Shown here in pieces: positions 8,149-16,812 of a stretch of DNA of 64,000 nt. Both the position numbers and the translations under genes were made by a program. Every line of letters begins with the position of its first letter. Position 1 is the stretch's first letter. The stretch comes from Pseudomonas lalkuanensis (GTDB taxonomy: Bacteria > Pseudomonadota > Gammaproteobacteria > Pseudomonadales > Pseudomonadaceae). The notes under the pieces are model-generated. The model was not told the origin of the DNA and ran no database searches. It was given only the letters and a program-made list of their open reading frames with translations. The stretch spans positions 1,406,001-1,470,000 of the forward strand of contig NZ_CP043311.1 in assembly GCF_008807375.1 (NCBI RefSeq), read 5' to 3'.

Positions 8149-9282
8149 ATGGGTATTGAAGTGAGTCAAGTCCTGATCGAAAGCGTCGAGGCGATCATCG
8201 TCGACCTGCCGACCATCCGCCCGCACAAGCTGGCCATGCACACCATGCAGAACCAGACCCTGGTGGTGATTCGCCTGCGCTGCTCCGACGGCATCGAAGG
8301 CCTCGGCGAGTCCACCACCATCGGTGGCCTGGCCTACGGCAACGAGAGCCCCGAGAGCATCAAGCAGAACATCGACAGCCACCTCGCTCCGCTGCTGGTC
8401 GGCCAGGACGCCTGCAACATCAACGCTGCCATGTTGCGCCTGGACAAGGCCGCCAAGGGCAACACCTTCGCCAAGTCCGGCCTGGAAAGCGCACTGCTGG
8501 ATGCCCAGGGCAAGCGTCTCGGCCTGCCGGTGAGCGAGCTGCTCGGCGGCCGCGTGCGTGACGGCCTGGAAGTGGCCTGGACCCTGGCCAGCGGCGACAC
8601 CGCCAAGGACATCGCCGAAGCCGAGCACATGCTGGAAATCCGCCGCCACCGCATCTTCAAGCTGAAGATCGGCGCGGGCGAAGTGAACCGCGACCTCAAG
8701 CACGTGATCGCCATCAAGCAAGCGCTGGGCGACAACGCCAGCGTGCGTGTCGATGTGAACCAGGCCTGGGACGAGTCCGTCGCCCTGCGCGCCTGTCGCA
8801 TCCTCGGCGACAACGGCATCGACCTGATCGAGCAGCCCATCTCGCGCATCAACCGCTCCGGACAGGTGCGCCTGAACCAGCGCAGCCCGGCGCCGATCAT
8901 GGCCGACGAATCCATCGAAAGCGTCGAAGACGCCTTCAGCCTGGCCGCCGACGGCGCCGCCAGCATCTTCGCCCTGAAAATCGCCAAGAACGGCGGTCCG
9001 CGCGCCGTGCTGCGCACCGCGCAGATCGCCGAGGCGGCCGGTATCGCCCTGTACGGCGGTACGATGCTGGAAGGCTCCATCGGCACCCTGGCGTCGGCGC
9101 ATGCCTTCGTCACCTTGAAGCAACTGACCTGGCACACCGAGCTGTTCGGGCCGCTGCTGCTGACCGAGGAAATCGTCAGCGAAGCGCCGGTCTACCGCGA
9201 CTTCCAGCTGCACGTGCCGCGTACCCCGGGCCTTGGCCTGGCCCTGGACGAAGAGCGCCTGGCGTTCTTCCGCCGCAAGTAA
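8149..9282 (+). CDS. catB: Muconate cycloisomerase (CatB)
   Basis: CatB converts cis,cis-muconate to muconolactone in the ortho-cleavage pathway. The 377-residue protein has the enolase-superfamily capping domain, RPHKLAMHTMQ near the N-terminus, the catalytic-lysine region KLKIGAG, the metal-binding segments DVNQAW, EQPI and ADESIE, and YGGTMLEGSIGT near the end. ATG 8149 has a weak ribosome site; GTG 8161 is the other candidate. It is the first gene of catBCA, divergent from catR. Confidence 0.95.
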   Translation: MGIEVSQVLIESVEAIIVDLPTIRPHKLAMHTMQNQTLVVIRLRCSDGIEGLGESTTIGGLAYGNESPESIKQNIDSHLAPLLVGQDACNINAAMLRLDKAAKGNTFAKSGLESALLDAQGKRLGLPVSELLGGRVRDGLEVAWTLASGDTAKDIAEAEHMLEIRRHRIFKLKIGAGEVNRDLKHVIAIKQALGDNASVRVDVNQAWDESVALRACRILGDNGIDLIEQPISRINRSGQVRLNQRSPAPIMADESIESVEDAFSLAADGAASIFALKIAKNGGPRAVLRTAQIAEAAGIALYGGTMLEGSIGTLASAHAFVTLKQLTWHTELFGPLLLTEEIVSEAPVYRDFQLHVPRTPGLGLALDEERLAFFRRK

Positions 9283-9297
9283 ACAGGAGACCTTTCC

Positions 9298-9588
9298 ATG
9301 CTGTTCCACGTGAAGATGACCGTGAAACTCCCGGTCGACATGGACCCGGCCAAGGCTGCCAAGCTCAAGGCCGACGAGAAGGAACTGGCCCAGCGCCTGC
9401 AGCGCGAGGGCAAGTGGCGCCACCTGTGGCGCATCGCCGGCCACTACGCCAACTACAGCGTCTTCGACCTCGCCAGCGTCGAGGAGCTGCATGACACCCT
9501 GATGCAGCTGCCGCTGTTCCCCTACATGGAGATCGAGGTGGACGGTCTCTGCCGCCACCCGTCGTCGATTCACGAAGACGATCGCTGA
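9298..9588 (+). CDS. catC: Muconolactone delta-isomerase (CatC)
   Basis: This 96-residue protein matches the short ferredoxin-like CatC family that converts muconolactone to the 3-oxoadipate enol-lactone. MLFHVKMTVKLPVDMDP and the FPYMEIEVDGLCRHPSS tail are characteristic. It follows catB by 15 bp with AGGAG and precedes catA by 39 bp, so the three genes are probably one transcript. Confidence 0.95.
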   Translation: MLFHVKMTVKLPVDMDPAKAAKLKADEKELAQRLQREGKWRHLWRIAGHYANYSVFDLASVEELHDTLMQLPLFPYMEIEVDGLCRHPSSIHEDDR

Positions 9589-9627
9589 TCGTTTCGCGCC
9601 CGATAACAACAAGATGAGGAAATAGCC

Positions 9628-10554
9628 ATGACTATCAAACTGTCCAGCTCCGAAAGCGTCCAGAAGTTCTTCCAGGAAGTCAGCGGTTTCAACAACGACC
9701 AGGGCAGCCAGCGCATGAAGAAGCTGGTCAATCGCATCCTGCTCGACACCATCAAGATCATCGAAGACCTGGAAGTCACCACCGAAGAATTCTGGAAAGC
9801 GGTGGACTACCTCAATCGCATGGGTGCCCGTGGCGAAGCCGGCCTGCTGGTTGCCGGCCTTGGCCTGGAGCACTACCTCGACCTGCTGCTGGATGCCCAG
9901 GACGAGCAGGCCGGCCTGACCGGCGGCACTCCGCGCACCATCGAAGGCCCGCTGTACGTGGCCGGCGCGCCGATGTCCGAAGGCGAGACCCGCATGGACG
10001 ACGGCACCGATGCGGGCACCGTGATGTTCCTCCAGGGCCAGGTGAAGGACGCCGAAGGGAAACCGATCGCTGGCGCCATCGTCGACCTGTGGCATGCCAA
10101 CACCAAGGGCACCTACTCCTACTTCGACACCACCCAGTCCGACTACAACCTGCGTCGCCGCATCGTCACCGACAGTGAAGGCCGTTACCGCGCCCGCAGC
10201 ATCGTGCCGTCCGGCTACGGCTGCCCGCCGGATGGCACCACCCAGGAAGTGCTGAACCACCTGGGCCGTCATGGCAATCGTCCGGCGCACATCCACTTCT
10301 TCATCTCCGCGCCGGGCTACCGTCACCTGACCACCCAGATCAACCTGTCGGGCGACGAATACCTGTGGGACGACTTCGCCTACGCCACCCGTGATGGCCT
10401 GGTGGGCGAGATCCGCTTCACCGAAGACGCAGCCGCTGCCGCCGCCCGTGGCGCCGTGGACCGCTTCGCCGAAATCGACTTCGACTTCCAACTGCAAAAG
10501 GCCCCGAGCCCGGAGCAGGAATCCATCCGCGACCGCGTTCGCGCAGAAGCCTGA
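9628..10554 (+). CDS. catA: Catechol 1,2-dioxygenase (CatA)
   Basis: CatA cleaves catechol between its hydroxyls to cis,cis-muconate using non-heme Fe(III). The 308-residue protein has an N-terminal helical linker domain and a C-terminal beta-sandwich. The expected iron ligands are present: Y163 in GTYSYFD, Y197 in SGYGCPPDG, and H221 and H223 in AHIHFF. GAGGAAA precedes the ATG. It is last in catBCA, and a strong terminator follows. Confidence 0.96.
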   Translation: MTIKLSSSESVQKFFQEVSGFNNDQGSQRMKKLVNRILLDTIKIIEDLEVTTEEFWKAVDYLNRMGARGEAGLLVAGLGLEHYLDLLLDAQDEQAGLTGGTPRTIEGPLYVAGAPMSEGETRMDDGTDAGTVMFLQGQVKDAEGKPIAGAIVDLWHANTKGTYSYFDTTQSDYNLRRRIVTDSEGRYRARSIVPSGYGCPPDGTTQEVLNHLGRHGNRPAHIHFFISAPGYRHLTTQINLSGDEYLWDDFAYATRDGLVGEIRFTEDAAAAAARGAVDRFAEIDFDFQLQKAPSPEQESIRDRVRAEA

Positions 10555-10595
10555 GTTGTGATTGTGGCGGGGGAGGCTGGTTCTCCCGCCATTTG

Positions 10596-10620
10596 AGCCG
10601 GCCGTTTGGCCGGCTTTTTT
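10596..10620 (+). terminator. Terminator after catBCA
   Basis: AGCCGGCC-GTTT-GGCCGGCT runs into a 6-base T-run. A second hairpin (GGCGGGGGA/TCTCCCGCC) precedes it at 10566-10590. Confidence 0.9.
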
Positions 10621-10929
10621 ATGGGCGGCTGTTTAGCCTGGATCGGCCGTCTGGGCGTCGTTGAACTCCGCTTCCCTCACCCCAACCCTCTCCCAGAGGG
10701 AGAGGGGGCTGTCCGTGCAGGATGGCTGGTGAGTGCCCGGCGCGAGTCACCCCTCTACCTCTGGGAGAGGGGCCGGGGGTGAGGGTGGTTGACCCCCGCG
10801 CTCGGCCTTTCATGAATGAATTCCCCCCATAACGGCCCCCCAAACTCCCCGGATAACCATCCCCGACTATCCGGATTTCCCGGTTCCCCCGATTGCCGCC
10901 TAATCGACGGACAACCATCGGAGGTGCCC
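10621..10929. repeat. 309-bp gene-free stretch with an inverted pair of CTCTCCC repeats
   Basis: One repeat (10672-10720) starts CCCTCACCCC and contains CCCTCTCCC-AGAG-GGAGAGGG; the second (10746-10785) is its inverted relative, ending in GGGGGTGAGGG. The pair with about 25 bp between them resembles a REPIN. The remaining bases hold the hydrolase promoter; no gene is visible. Confidence 0.7.
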
Positions 10930-11793
10930 ATGACCCGCCCCAGTGATCCGGCCGAACTGGCCGCATACTACGACGTGCAATACAACGCCCGTGCCAGCGT
11001 CGAAGACTTCGACCAGTACCCGCGCCAGTACCGCGTGCTGAGCGACGACGCCCATGCCGCGCTGCGCTGCTTCAAGGATGTGCCTTACGGTCCGGGCGCT
11101 GCTGAGCGGCTGGATATTTTTCCCGCCAGCAAGGCGGATGCACCGGTGCTGCTATTCATCCACGGTGGGTACTGGCGCGCGCTGTCCAAGGCCGATTCGG
11201 CCTTCATGGCGCCGGCGCTGAAGGCTGCCGGGGCGTGCGTGGCGGTGCTGGATTACGACCTGGCCCCGGCCGTGACCCTCGACCACATCGTCGACCAGAC
11301 CCGCCGTGCGCTGGCCTGGCTGCATCGCCATATCGCCGAGTTCGGCGGCGACCCGCAGCGGCTCTATGCCAGTGGCAGCTCCGCCGGCGGGCATCTCACG
11401 GGAATGCTCCTGGTCGATGGCTGGCAGGGGAGTTATGGCGTACCGGACGACGTGCTGCGCGGCGCGCTGCCCATCAGCGGCCTTTTCGACCTGCATCCGC
11501 TGCTGGATACCCACATCAACGGCTGGATGGGGATGGACGAGCAGGCGGCGCGGCGCAACAGTCCGGCCTTCCAGCTGCCGACGCGGGGGGCGGAACTGGT
11601 GATCAGCCATGGGGCCCTGGAGACCGCCGAGTTCGCTCGCCAGTCACGCGAGTTCCTCGAAGCCTGGACCGCTCACGGGCTGCCCGGGTGCTTCGTCGAA
11701 GCGCCCGGCAAGAACCATTTCGATGTGGTGCTGGAGTTGGGCCAGCCGGGGACGCCGTTGTATCGGGCGGTGTGCGAATTGATGGGGTTGTAG
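10930..11793 (+). CDS. Alpha/beta hydrolase, arylformamidase-like
   Basis: This 287-residue alpha/beta hydrolase has the oxyanion motif HGGYW and the nucleophile elbow GSSAGGHL, then a histidine in PGKNHFDVV. This set is the pattern of AFMID-type kynurenine formamidases and related esterases, which release the formyl group from N-formylkynurenine on the way to anthranilate. CGGAGG precedes the ATG. It lies between the cat operon and the ant/Liv/porin block. The substrate is inferred; a different ester or amide is possible. Confidence 0.8.
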   Translation: MTRPSDPAELAAYYDVQYNARASVEDFDQYPRQYRVLSDDAHAALRCFKDVPYGPGAAERLDIFPASKADAPVLLFIHGGYWRALSKADSAFMAPALKAAGACVAVLDYDLAPAVTLDHIVDQTRRALAWLHRHIAEFGGDPQRLYASGSSAGGHLTGMLLVDGWQGSYGVPDDVLRGALPISGLFDLHPLLDTHINGWMGMDEQAARRNSPAFQLPTRGAELVISHGALETAEFARQSREFLEAWTAHGLPGCFVEAPGKNHFDVVLELGQPGTPLYRAVCELMGL

Positions 11794-11813
11794 CCTGCGC
11801 CCTGTTCTTCTTT

Positions 11814-11930
11814 TGTGGGAGCGAATTCATTCGCGAAAGCAGGCCGAAGGACTGCCTCGGGAAGCTCGGCACGTTCTGGCTGCCCTCTCCCCAACCCTCT
11901 CCCGGAGGGAGAGGGGGCTGTCCGTGCGGG
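11814..11930. repeat. Half REP element next to a CTCTCCC hairpin repeat
   Basis: TGTGGGAGCGAATTCATTCG at 11814-11833 lacks the second arm. At 11882-11930 the sequence CCAACCCTCTCCC-GGAGG-GAGAGGGGGCTGTCC is nearly identical to the copy at 10681-10712. Confidence 0.75.
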
Positions 11931-11994
11931 CCTTCAGGCCTGTGCCCCCACAGGTAAAGCAGGCCCTGCCTATACCAGGCAACGGCGCTCGGTC

Positions 11995-13248
11995 TTAGAA
12001 CAGTGCCAATGTGTAGTTGAGGATCAGGCGGTTCTCGTCGATGTCGGTGCGGTAGTTGGAGCGCGCGGTGACGTTGCGGATACGCACACCCAGACCCTTG
12101 AGGGCGCCGCTCTGGATCACGTAGCCGATATCCAGGTCGCGCTCCCAGTCCTCGCCTTCGAAGCCCTTGCCCGTGTCGACGTTATCGCCCTTGATGTAGC
12201 GCAGGGTGGTGGTCAGGCCGGGGATGCCGAAGGCGGCGAAGTCGTAGTCGTGGCGCACCTGCCAGGAGCGCTCGTCGGCGGAGGCGAACTCGTAGGTGGG
12301 GACCTCGTTGCCCAGCGGCGTGATGTTGGCGAACACCTTGGGGAAGCCCTGGTCGCCGAACATGCCCTGGTAGCCGACGAAGAAGGTGTGGCCGCCGCGC
12401 TTGGCCGAGAACAGCGAGTAGAAGGCCTGGTTGTCGATCTCGCCTATCAGCTTCCTGCCGTCTTCGCTGGAGTCGTAGAAGCCGGCGTTGACGCCCAGTA
12501 CCCAGTCGCCCACAGGTTCGGCGTGCTTGAGGCTGATCAGGCGCTGGTCGTAGATGTCTTCCAGTTGCGCATACCAGGCGCCCACCGTGGTGCGTTTGCT
12601 GTTGAAGGCGTAATCCGCGCCCGCGTAGTTGAACGCGTCGCTGGAGGCCTGGCGCTGTGGTTGGTAGCCGATCTGGGCCTGGATCTTGTCGTCGCCCGCT
12701 TCGTTACGCAGGCTGGTGCCGGTCAGGTGGCCGCCCTGCAGGGTGAGGCCGGCGATCTCGCTGGAGGTGACGCTGGCGCCCTGGTAACTGGGCGGCAGCA
12801 GACGGATGTCGCTGAACATCAGCACCGGCAGGTTGGGCTGCAACTCACCCACTTTCAGCTCGGTTTTCGACACGCGCATCTTCCCGGCCACGCCCAGGCG
12901 GCTGTAGTCGTCCGCGGCCTCGCCGTCCTCCTGCACCGGCAGCAGGCCGGTGTTCACCCTATCGGGACTGCTGTCGAGCTTGATGCCGAGGGTGCCGATG
13001 GCATCGATACCGAAGCCCACGGTTCCCGGTGTGTAGCCGGACTTGAAGTTGAGGATGAAGCCCTGGGCCCATTCCTCGGCCTTGGACTGTTTGTTCGGTC
13101 CGACGATGTCGGAGAAATCGCGGCTGAAGTAGTAGTTGCGCAGTTGCAGGGTGGCGGTGGAGTCCTCGATGAAACCGGATTCCGCGGCCAGCGCGCCGAG
13201 GGGGAGGGTGCTCAAAAGGAGGGGTAACGCACGGGACTTGTTGATCAT
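11995..13248 (-). CDS. OprD-family outer-membrane porin (BenF-like)
   Basis: This 417-residue protein has a signal peptide ([22 protein letters not shown]) followed by [23 protein letters not shown], the OprD-family N-terminal signature. The C-terminus ends in F as expected for a beta-barrel. It lies downstream of the Liv-type importer on the same strand, so it probably moves the same aromatic acid across the outer membrane. It is only distantly similar to the porin at 4926-6203, so the two likely have different ligands. Confidence 0.92.
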   Translation of the reverse strand: MINKSRALPLLLSTLPLGALAAESGFIEDSTATLQLRNYYFSRDFSDIVGPNKQSKAEEWAQGFILNFKSGYTPGTVGFGIDAIGTLGIKLDSSPDRVNTGLLPVQEDGEAADDYSRLGVAGKMRVSKTELKVGELQPNLPVLMFSDIRLLPPSYQGASVTSSEIAGLTLQGGHLTGTSLRNEAGDDKIQAQIGYQPQRQASSDAFNYAGADYAFNSKRTTVGAWYAQLEDIYDQRLISLKHAEPVGDWVLGVNAGFYDSSEDGRKLIGEIDNQAFYSLFSAKRGGHTFFVGYQGMFGDQGFPKVFANITPLGNEVPTYEFASADERSWQVRHDYDFAAFGIPGLTTTLRYIKGDNVDTGKGFEGEDWERDLDIGYVIQSGALKGLGVRIRNVTARSNYRTDIDENRLILNYTLALF

Positions 13249-13278
13249 CGCAAGGCTCTTCTTCTTCTGGTTTTTGGG

Positions 13279-13329
13279 CGCAACCGTCCGCCGCCGGCTT
13301 TTTGCGAAGCCGGCGGGAGGCGGGTTGCG
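13279..13329 (-). terminator. Long hairpin between livF and the porin gene
   Basis: An outer stem CGCAACC/GGTTGCG (13279-13285, 13323-13329) encloses CCGCCGGCTT/AAGCCGGCGG. No T-run follows, so it may be an attenuator or mRNA-stability element between the importer and the porin rather than a full stop. Confidence 0.55.
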
Positions 13330-13381
13330 TCAGGGTTACCGGTCCGTCGTGACTACGGACCGGGCGGATCGGGGCGGTGCT

Positions 13382-14071
13382 CTAGACGCCCAGGTATCGG
13401 TGCGAAAGCTCGGGGGCAGCCGCCAGCGCCGCTGGCGTGCCCTGCCAGACCTGGCGGCCCTTCTCGATGATGTGATGGCGGTCGACGACCCGCGCCATCT
13501 CCTTGAGGTTCTTGTCGATGACCAGGATGGTCTCGCCCTCGGCCTTGAGGGTGGCCAGGCAGTTCCAGATGGTCTCGCGGATAACCGGGGCCAGGCCTTC
13601 GGTGGCTTCGTCGAGGATCAGCAACTGCGGGTTGGTCATCAGCGCACGGCCCACCACCAGCATCTGCTGCTCACCGCCGGAGAGGGTCTTCGACAATTGC
13701 TCCTGGCGTTCCTCCAGGCGCGGGAACAGTGCGTAGATGCGCTTGAGGTCCCACTTTCCACCCTTGCTGGCGGTGGCCAGCAGGTTCTCCTTGACGCTCA
13801 GGGTGCCGAAGGCGCGGCGGCCTTCCGGCACCAGGCCGAGGCCGGCCTGGGCGATGCGGTAGGGCGTGGCGCCACGCATCTCCATGCCGTGGATGCGGAT
13901 GTTGCCGGCGCTGGGCTTGAGCAGGCCCATGATGGATTTCACCGTGGTGGTCTTGCCCATGCCATTGCGACCGATCAGCGACACCACTTCGCCCTGTTCG
14001 ATCTTCAGGTGCATGTCGAACAGCACCTGGCTCAGGCCGTAACCGGCCTGCAATCCACTGACTTCAAGCAT
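13382..14071 (-). CDS. Branched-chain-amino-acid-type ABC transporter ATPase LivF-like
   Basis: This 229-residue ATPase has Walker A GRNGMGKTT, the signature LSGGEQQ and Walker B LLILDEA. It is the second ATPase of a HAAT-type (Liv) importer and overlaps livG by 8 bp. In this family the importer moves amino acids, amides or aromatic acids. The link to the antABC genes directly upstream on the same strand suggests anthranilate or a related aromatic acid as the cargo. Confidence 0.93.
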   Translation of the reverse strand: MLEVSGLQAGYGLSQVLFDMHLKIEQGEVVSLIGRNGMGKTTTVKSIMGLLKPSAGNIRIHGMEMRGATPYRIAQAGLGLVPEGRRAFGTLSVKENLLATASKGGKWDLKRIYALFPRLEERQEQLSKTLSGGEQQMLVVGRALMTNPQLLILDEATEGLAPVIRETIWNCLATLKAEGETILVIDKNLKEMARVVDRHHIIEKGRQVWQGTPAALAAAPELSHRYLGV

Positions 14072-14813
14072 GTTCTTCCCCCAGGTAGGCGGCGCGGACC
14101 TGCGCGTTGCTGCGGACTTCTTCGATGGAGCCGGTGAGGATGGTCTGGCCGTAGACCAGAACGGTGATGCGGTCGGCCAGGGCGAACACAGCGTCCATGT
14201 CGTGTTCCACCAGCAGGATCGAGTAGCGCCCCTTGAGCGACATGAGCAGCTCGGTCATGCGCGCGGACTCTTCCGCGCCCATCCCGGCCATGGGTTCGTC
14301 CAGCAGCAGCACCGAAGCCTCCTGGGCCAGCGCCAGGGACAGTTCCAGCTGGCGGCGTTCGCCGTGGGACAGCTCGCTCACGCGGACTTCGGCGCGCGGA
14401 CCGAGGCCGACCTGCTCCAGGTAGCCGCGCGCCGGGTCAAGCAGGCGGTGGTCGCGGGACAGCGGACGCCACATGCCGAAGCTCTTGCCTTCGCGGGCGG
14501 CGATGGCCACGGCGACGTTCTCCAGCAGGCTGAAATCCGGGTACAGCTGGCTGACCTGGAAGGACCGCGCCAGCCCCAGGCGCGGACGCTCGTGGGCGGG
14601 CACAGCGGTGATGTCCTGGCCGGCGAAGAGGATCTGCCCTTTGTCCGGCCGGATTTCCCCGGCGATCTGCGAGATCAGCGTGGACTTGCCGGCGCCGTTG
14701 GGGCCGATGATGGCGTGCAGCTCGCCGGCAGCCAGTTCCAGGTCGGCGCCGTTGGTGGCCTTCACCGCGCCGAAGGCCTTTTCCAGGCCACGGATGGACA
14801 GTTGCGCGTTCAT
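14064..14813 (-). CDS. Liv-type ABC transporter ATPase LivG-like
   Basis: This 249-residue ATPase starts MNAQLSIRGLEKAFGAVKATNGADL, has Walker A GPNGAGKST, the signature LSHGERRQ and Walker B LLLDEPMAG. ATG at 14813 overlaps the stop of livM by 4 bp. It pairs with the LivF-like ATPase; both permeases and the binding protein follow in the same operon. Confidence 0.93.
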   Translation of the reverse strand: MNAQLSIRGLEKAFGAVKATNGADLELAAGELHAIIGPNGAGKSTLISQIAGEIRPDKGQILFAGQDITAVPAHERPRLGLARSFQVSQLYPDFSLLENVAVAIAAREGKSFGMWRPLSRDHRLLDPARGYLEQVGLGPRAEVRVSELSHGERRQLELSLALAQEASVLLLDEPMAGMGAEESARMTELLMSLKGRYSILLVEHDMDAVFALADRITVLVYGQTILTGSIEEVRSNAQVRAAYLGEEHA

Positions 14814-15829
14814 GGGTGCACCTCGCGGGTGGTGGCGACGGGGGCGGGCCCGGTCGGGGAGCTGCGCGGCCGCTGCCCGGCCATCAGCAGGCCGTGGATG
14901 CCCTGGCGGCCGAACAGCACCACCAGCAGGAGCAGCGGGCCGAAGATCAGCAGCCAGTGTTCGGTCCACAGGCTCAGCAACTGCTCCAGGCCGAGGTAGA
15001 CGGCTGCGCCCAGTACGGGGCCCATCAGGGTGCCGACGCCACCGAGGATGACCATTGCCATCAGCTCGCCGGATTTCTGCCAGGACGCCATGTCGGGGCT
15101 GACGAACAGCGCGTAGTTGGCCCAGAGCAGGCCGGCCAGGCCGGCACCGAGGCCGGCGATGACGAAGGTGGTGAGGCGGTAGCGCAGGGGTTTCAGCCCC
15201 AGGCTGACGGTGCGCCTTTCGCTTTGTTTGAGGCCGCGCAGGACGAAGCCGAAGCGTGACCCCACCAGGCGCCGGCAGAACAGCAGCCAGGCCACCAGCA
15301 GGCCGACGCAGAGGTAATAGAACTGGTTGGCGTCGTTCAGGTCGAGGCCCGGCAGTCTATTGCGCTCGTTTATCAGGATGCCGTCGTCGCCGCCGTAGAG
15401 GGACAGAGAGCTGAGGATGAAATAGAGCATCTGGCTGAAGGCCAGGGTGATCATGATGAACTGCACACCGGTAGTGCGCAGCGACAGGTAGCCCATCACC
15501 AGGCCGAGCAGGGCGCAGCAGAGCAGGGCCAGCGGCCAGACCACCAGCGCGCTGTTGCTGCCCTCCCAGCCCCACAGCGGCATGCCCTGGGACGTGTGGA
15601 AGGCGATGATGCCGACCAGGTAACCGCCCAGGCCGAAAAAGGCGGCATGGCCGAAGCTGACCATGGCGCCGTAGCCGATCAGCAGGTCCAGGCTGGCGGC
15701 GGCCATGCCGTAGATGGCCAGGCGGGTGAACAGGCTGACCAGGAAGGGTTCGTCGAGCAGCGCCGCCAGCAGCGGCATCAGCGCAAAGGTGGCCAGGCAG
15801 GCCAGGTCGATAATCCGTCGACGGGACAT
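14810..15829 (-). CDS. Liv-type ABC transporter permease LivM-like
   Basis: This 339-residue inner-membrane protein has 9-10 hydrophobic segments and the conserved YGAMVSFGHAAFFGLGGY and GVGTLMGPVLGA stretches of the LivM family. ATG 15829 has AGGAGA upstream. It follows livH by 10 bp and overlaps livG, giving the standard livKHMGF order. Confidence 0.92.
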   Translation of the reverse strand: MSRRRIIDLACLATFALMPLLAALLDEPFLVSLFTRLAIYGMAAASLDLLIGYGAMVSFGHAAFFGLGGYLVGIIAFHTSQGMPLWGWEGSNSALVVWPLALLCCALLGLVMGYLSLRTTGVQFIMITLAFSQMLYFILSSLSLYGGDDGILINERNRLPGLDLNDANQFYYLCVGLLVAWLLFCRRLVGSRFGFVLRGLKQSERRTVSLGLKPLRYRLTTFVIAGLGAGLAGLLWANYALFVSPDMASWQKSGELMAMVILGGVGTLMGPVLGAAVYLGLEQLLSLWTEHWLLIFGPLLLLVVLFGRQGIHGLLMAGQRPRSSPTGPAPVATTREVHP

Positions 15830-15839
15830 GGAATTCTCC

Positions 15840-16751
15840 TCAGGCACGGGCCGGCAACAGGCCGCGCGGACGCACCAGCAGCACCAGGGCCATGACGATA
15901 TAGGCACTGGCGGAAACCAGGCCTCCACTCAGTGCGCCGCTGACGTCGGCGGGCAGCAGTTGGTCCAGCAGCGGCGGGATGTAGGCGCGGCCGAGGCTGT
16001 CGACCATGCCGATCAGCAAGGCACCTGCCAGGGCGCCACGTACCGAACCTACGCCGCCGACAACGATCACCACGAAGGTGGTGATCAGCACCTTCTCACC
16101 CATGCCGATCTCCACCGAGAGCAGCGGCGCGGCCATGAAACCGGCCAGGCCACAGAGCATGCAGCCGAAGACGAACACCAGGGTGTAGAGGCGGCTGATG
16201 TTGACCCCAAGGGCACCGACCATTTCATGGTCGTCGGCACCGGCGCGGATCAGCATGCCCAGGCGGGTGTGGTTGATCAGCAGCCACATGCCCAGGGCCA
16301 CCAGCAGGCCGGCGCCGATGAACAGCATGCGGCTGACCGGGTACATCAGGCCGGGCAGCACTTCGACGAAGACGTTGTACCAGTCCGGGGTGGGCATGGC
16401 CGGCGGGCTGCGCCCGAACAGCAGGGTGATGAGTTCGTTGGTGAAGAACACCACGGCCAGCGTCGCCAGCACCTGGTCCAGATGGTCGCGGTTATAGAGG
16501 CGGCGGATGATTCCGGTCTCGATCACCAGGCCATAGAGCGCGGCACCGGCCAGGGCGGCCAGGCCACCGAGCCAGAAGGAGCCACTGGCGATGGCGGTGT
16601 AGGCGGCGCAGAACGCACCGACCATGTAGAAGGCGCCTTGGGCCAGGTTGATGACGCCCATGATGCCGAAGATCAGCGTCAGGCCGGAGGCGAGCAGGAA
16701 CAGCAGGGCGCTGTACTGCAGGCCGTTGAGAAGTTGTTCGAGCAACAGCAT
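15840..16751 (-). CDS. Liv-type ABC transporter permease LivH-like
   Basis: This 303-residue membrane protein has the LivH features: LLNGLQYSALLFLLASGLTLIFG at the N-terminus, VINLAQGAFYMVGA, and VVGGVGSVRGALAGALLIG near residue 220. It starts 61 bp after the binding-protein gene stop and forms the transmembrane pore with LivM. Substrate specificity is set by the periplasmic protein. Confidence 0.92.
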   Translation of the reverse strand: MLLLEQLLNGLQYSALLFLLASGLTLIFGIMGVINLAQGAFYMVGAFCAAYTAIASGSFWLGGLAALAGAALYGLVIETGIIRRLYNRDHLDQVLATLAVVFFTNELITLLFGRSPPAMPTPDWYNVFVEVLPGLMYPVSRMLFIGAGLLVALGMWLLINHTRLGMLIRAGADDHEMVGALGVNISRLYTLVFVFGCMLCGLAGFMAAPLLSVEIGMGEKVLITTFVVIVVGGVGSVRGALAGALLIGMVDSLGRAYIPPLLDQLLPADVSGALSGGLVSASAYIVMALVLLVRPRGLLPARA

Positions 16752-16812
16752 GGCGAAGTCCTGCGGTGATGGCCCGCCGGGGTGGCCGGCGGGCTGGCGG
16801 TTCAGGTCGGGA

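Noticed and set aside
8074..10497. 807-codon minus-strand ORF opposite catBCA
   Set aside because: Shadow of catB, catC and catA, which are supported by catalytic motifs and operon spacing.
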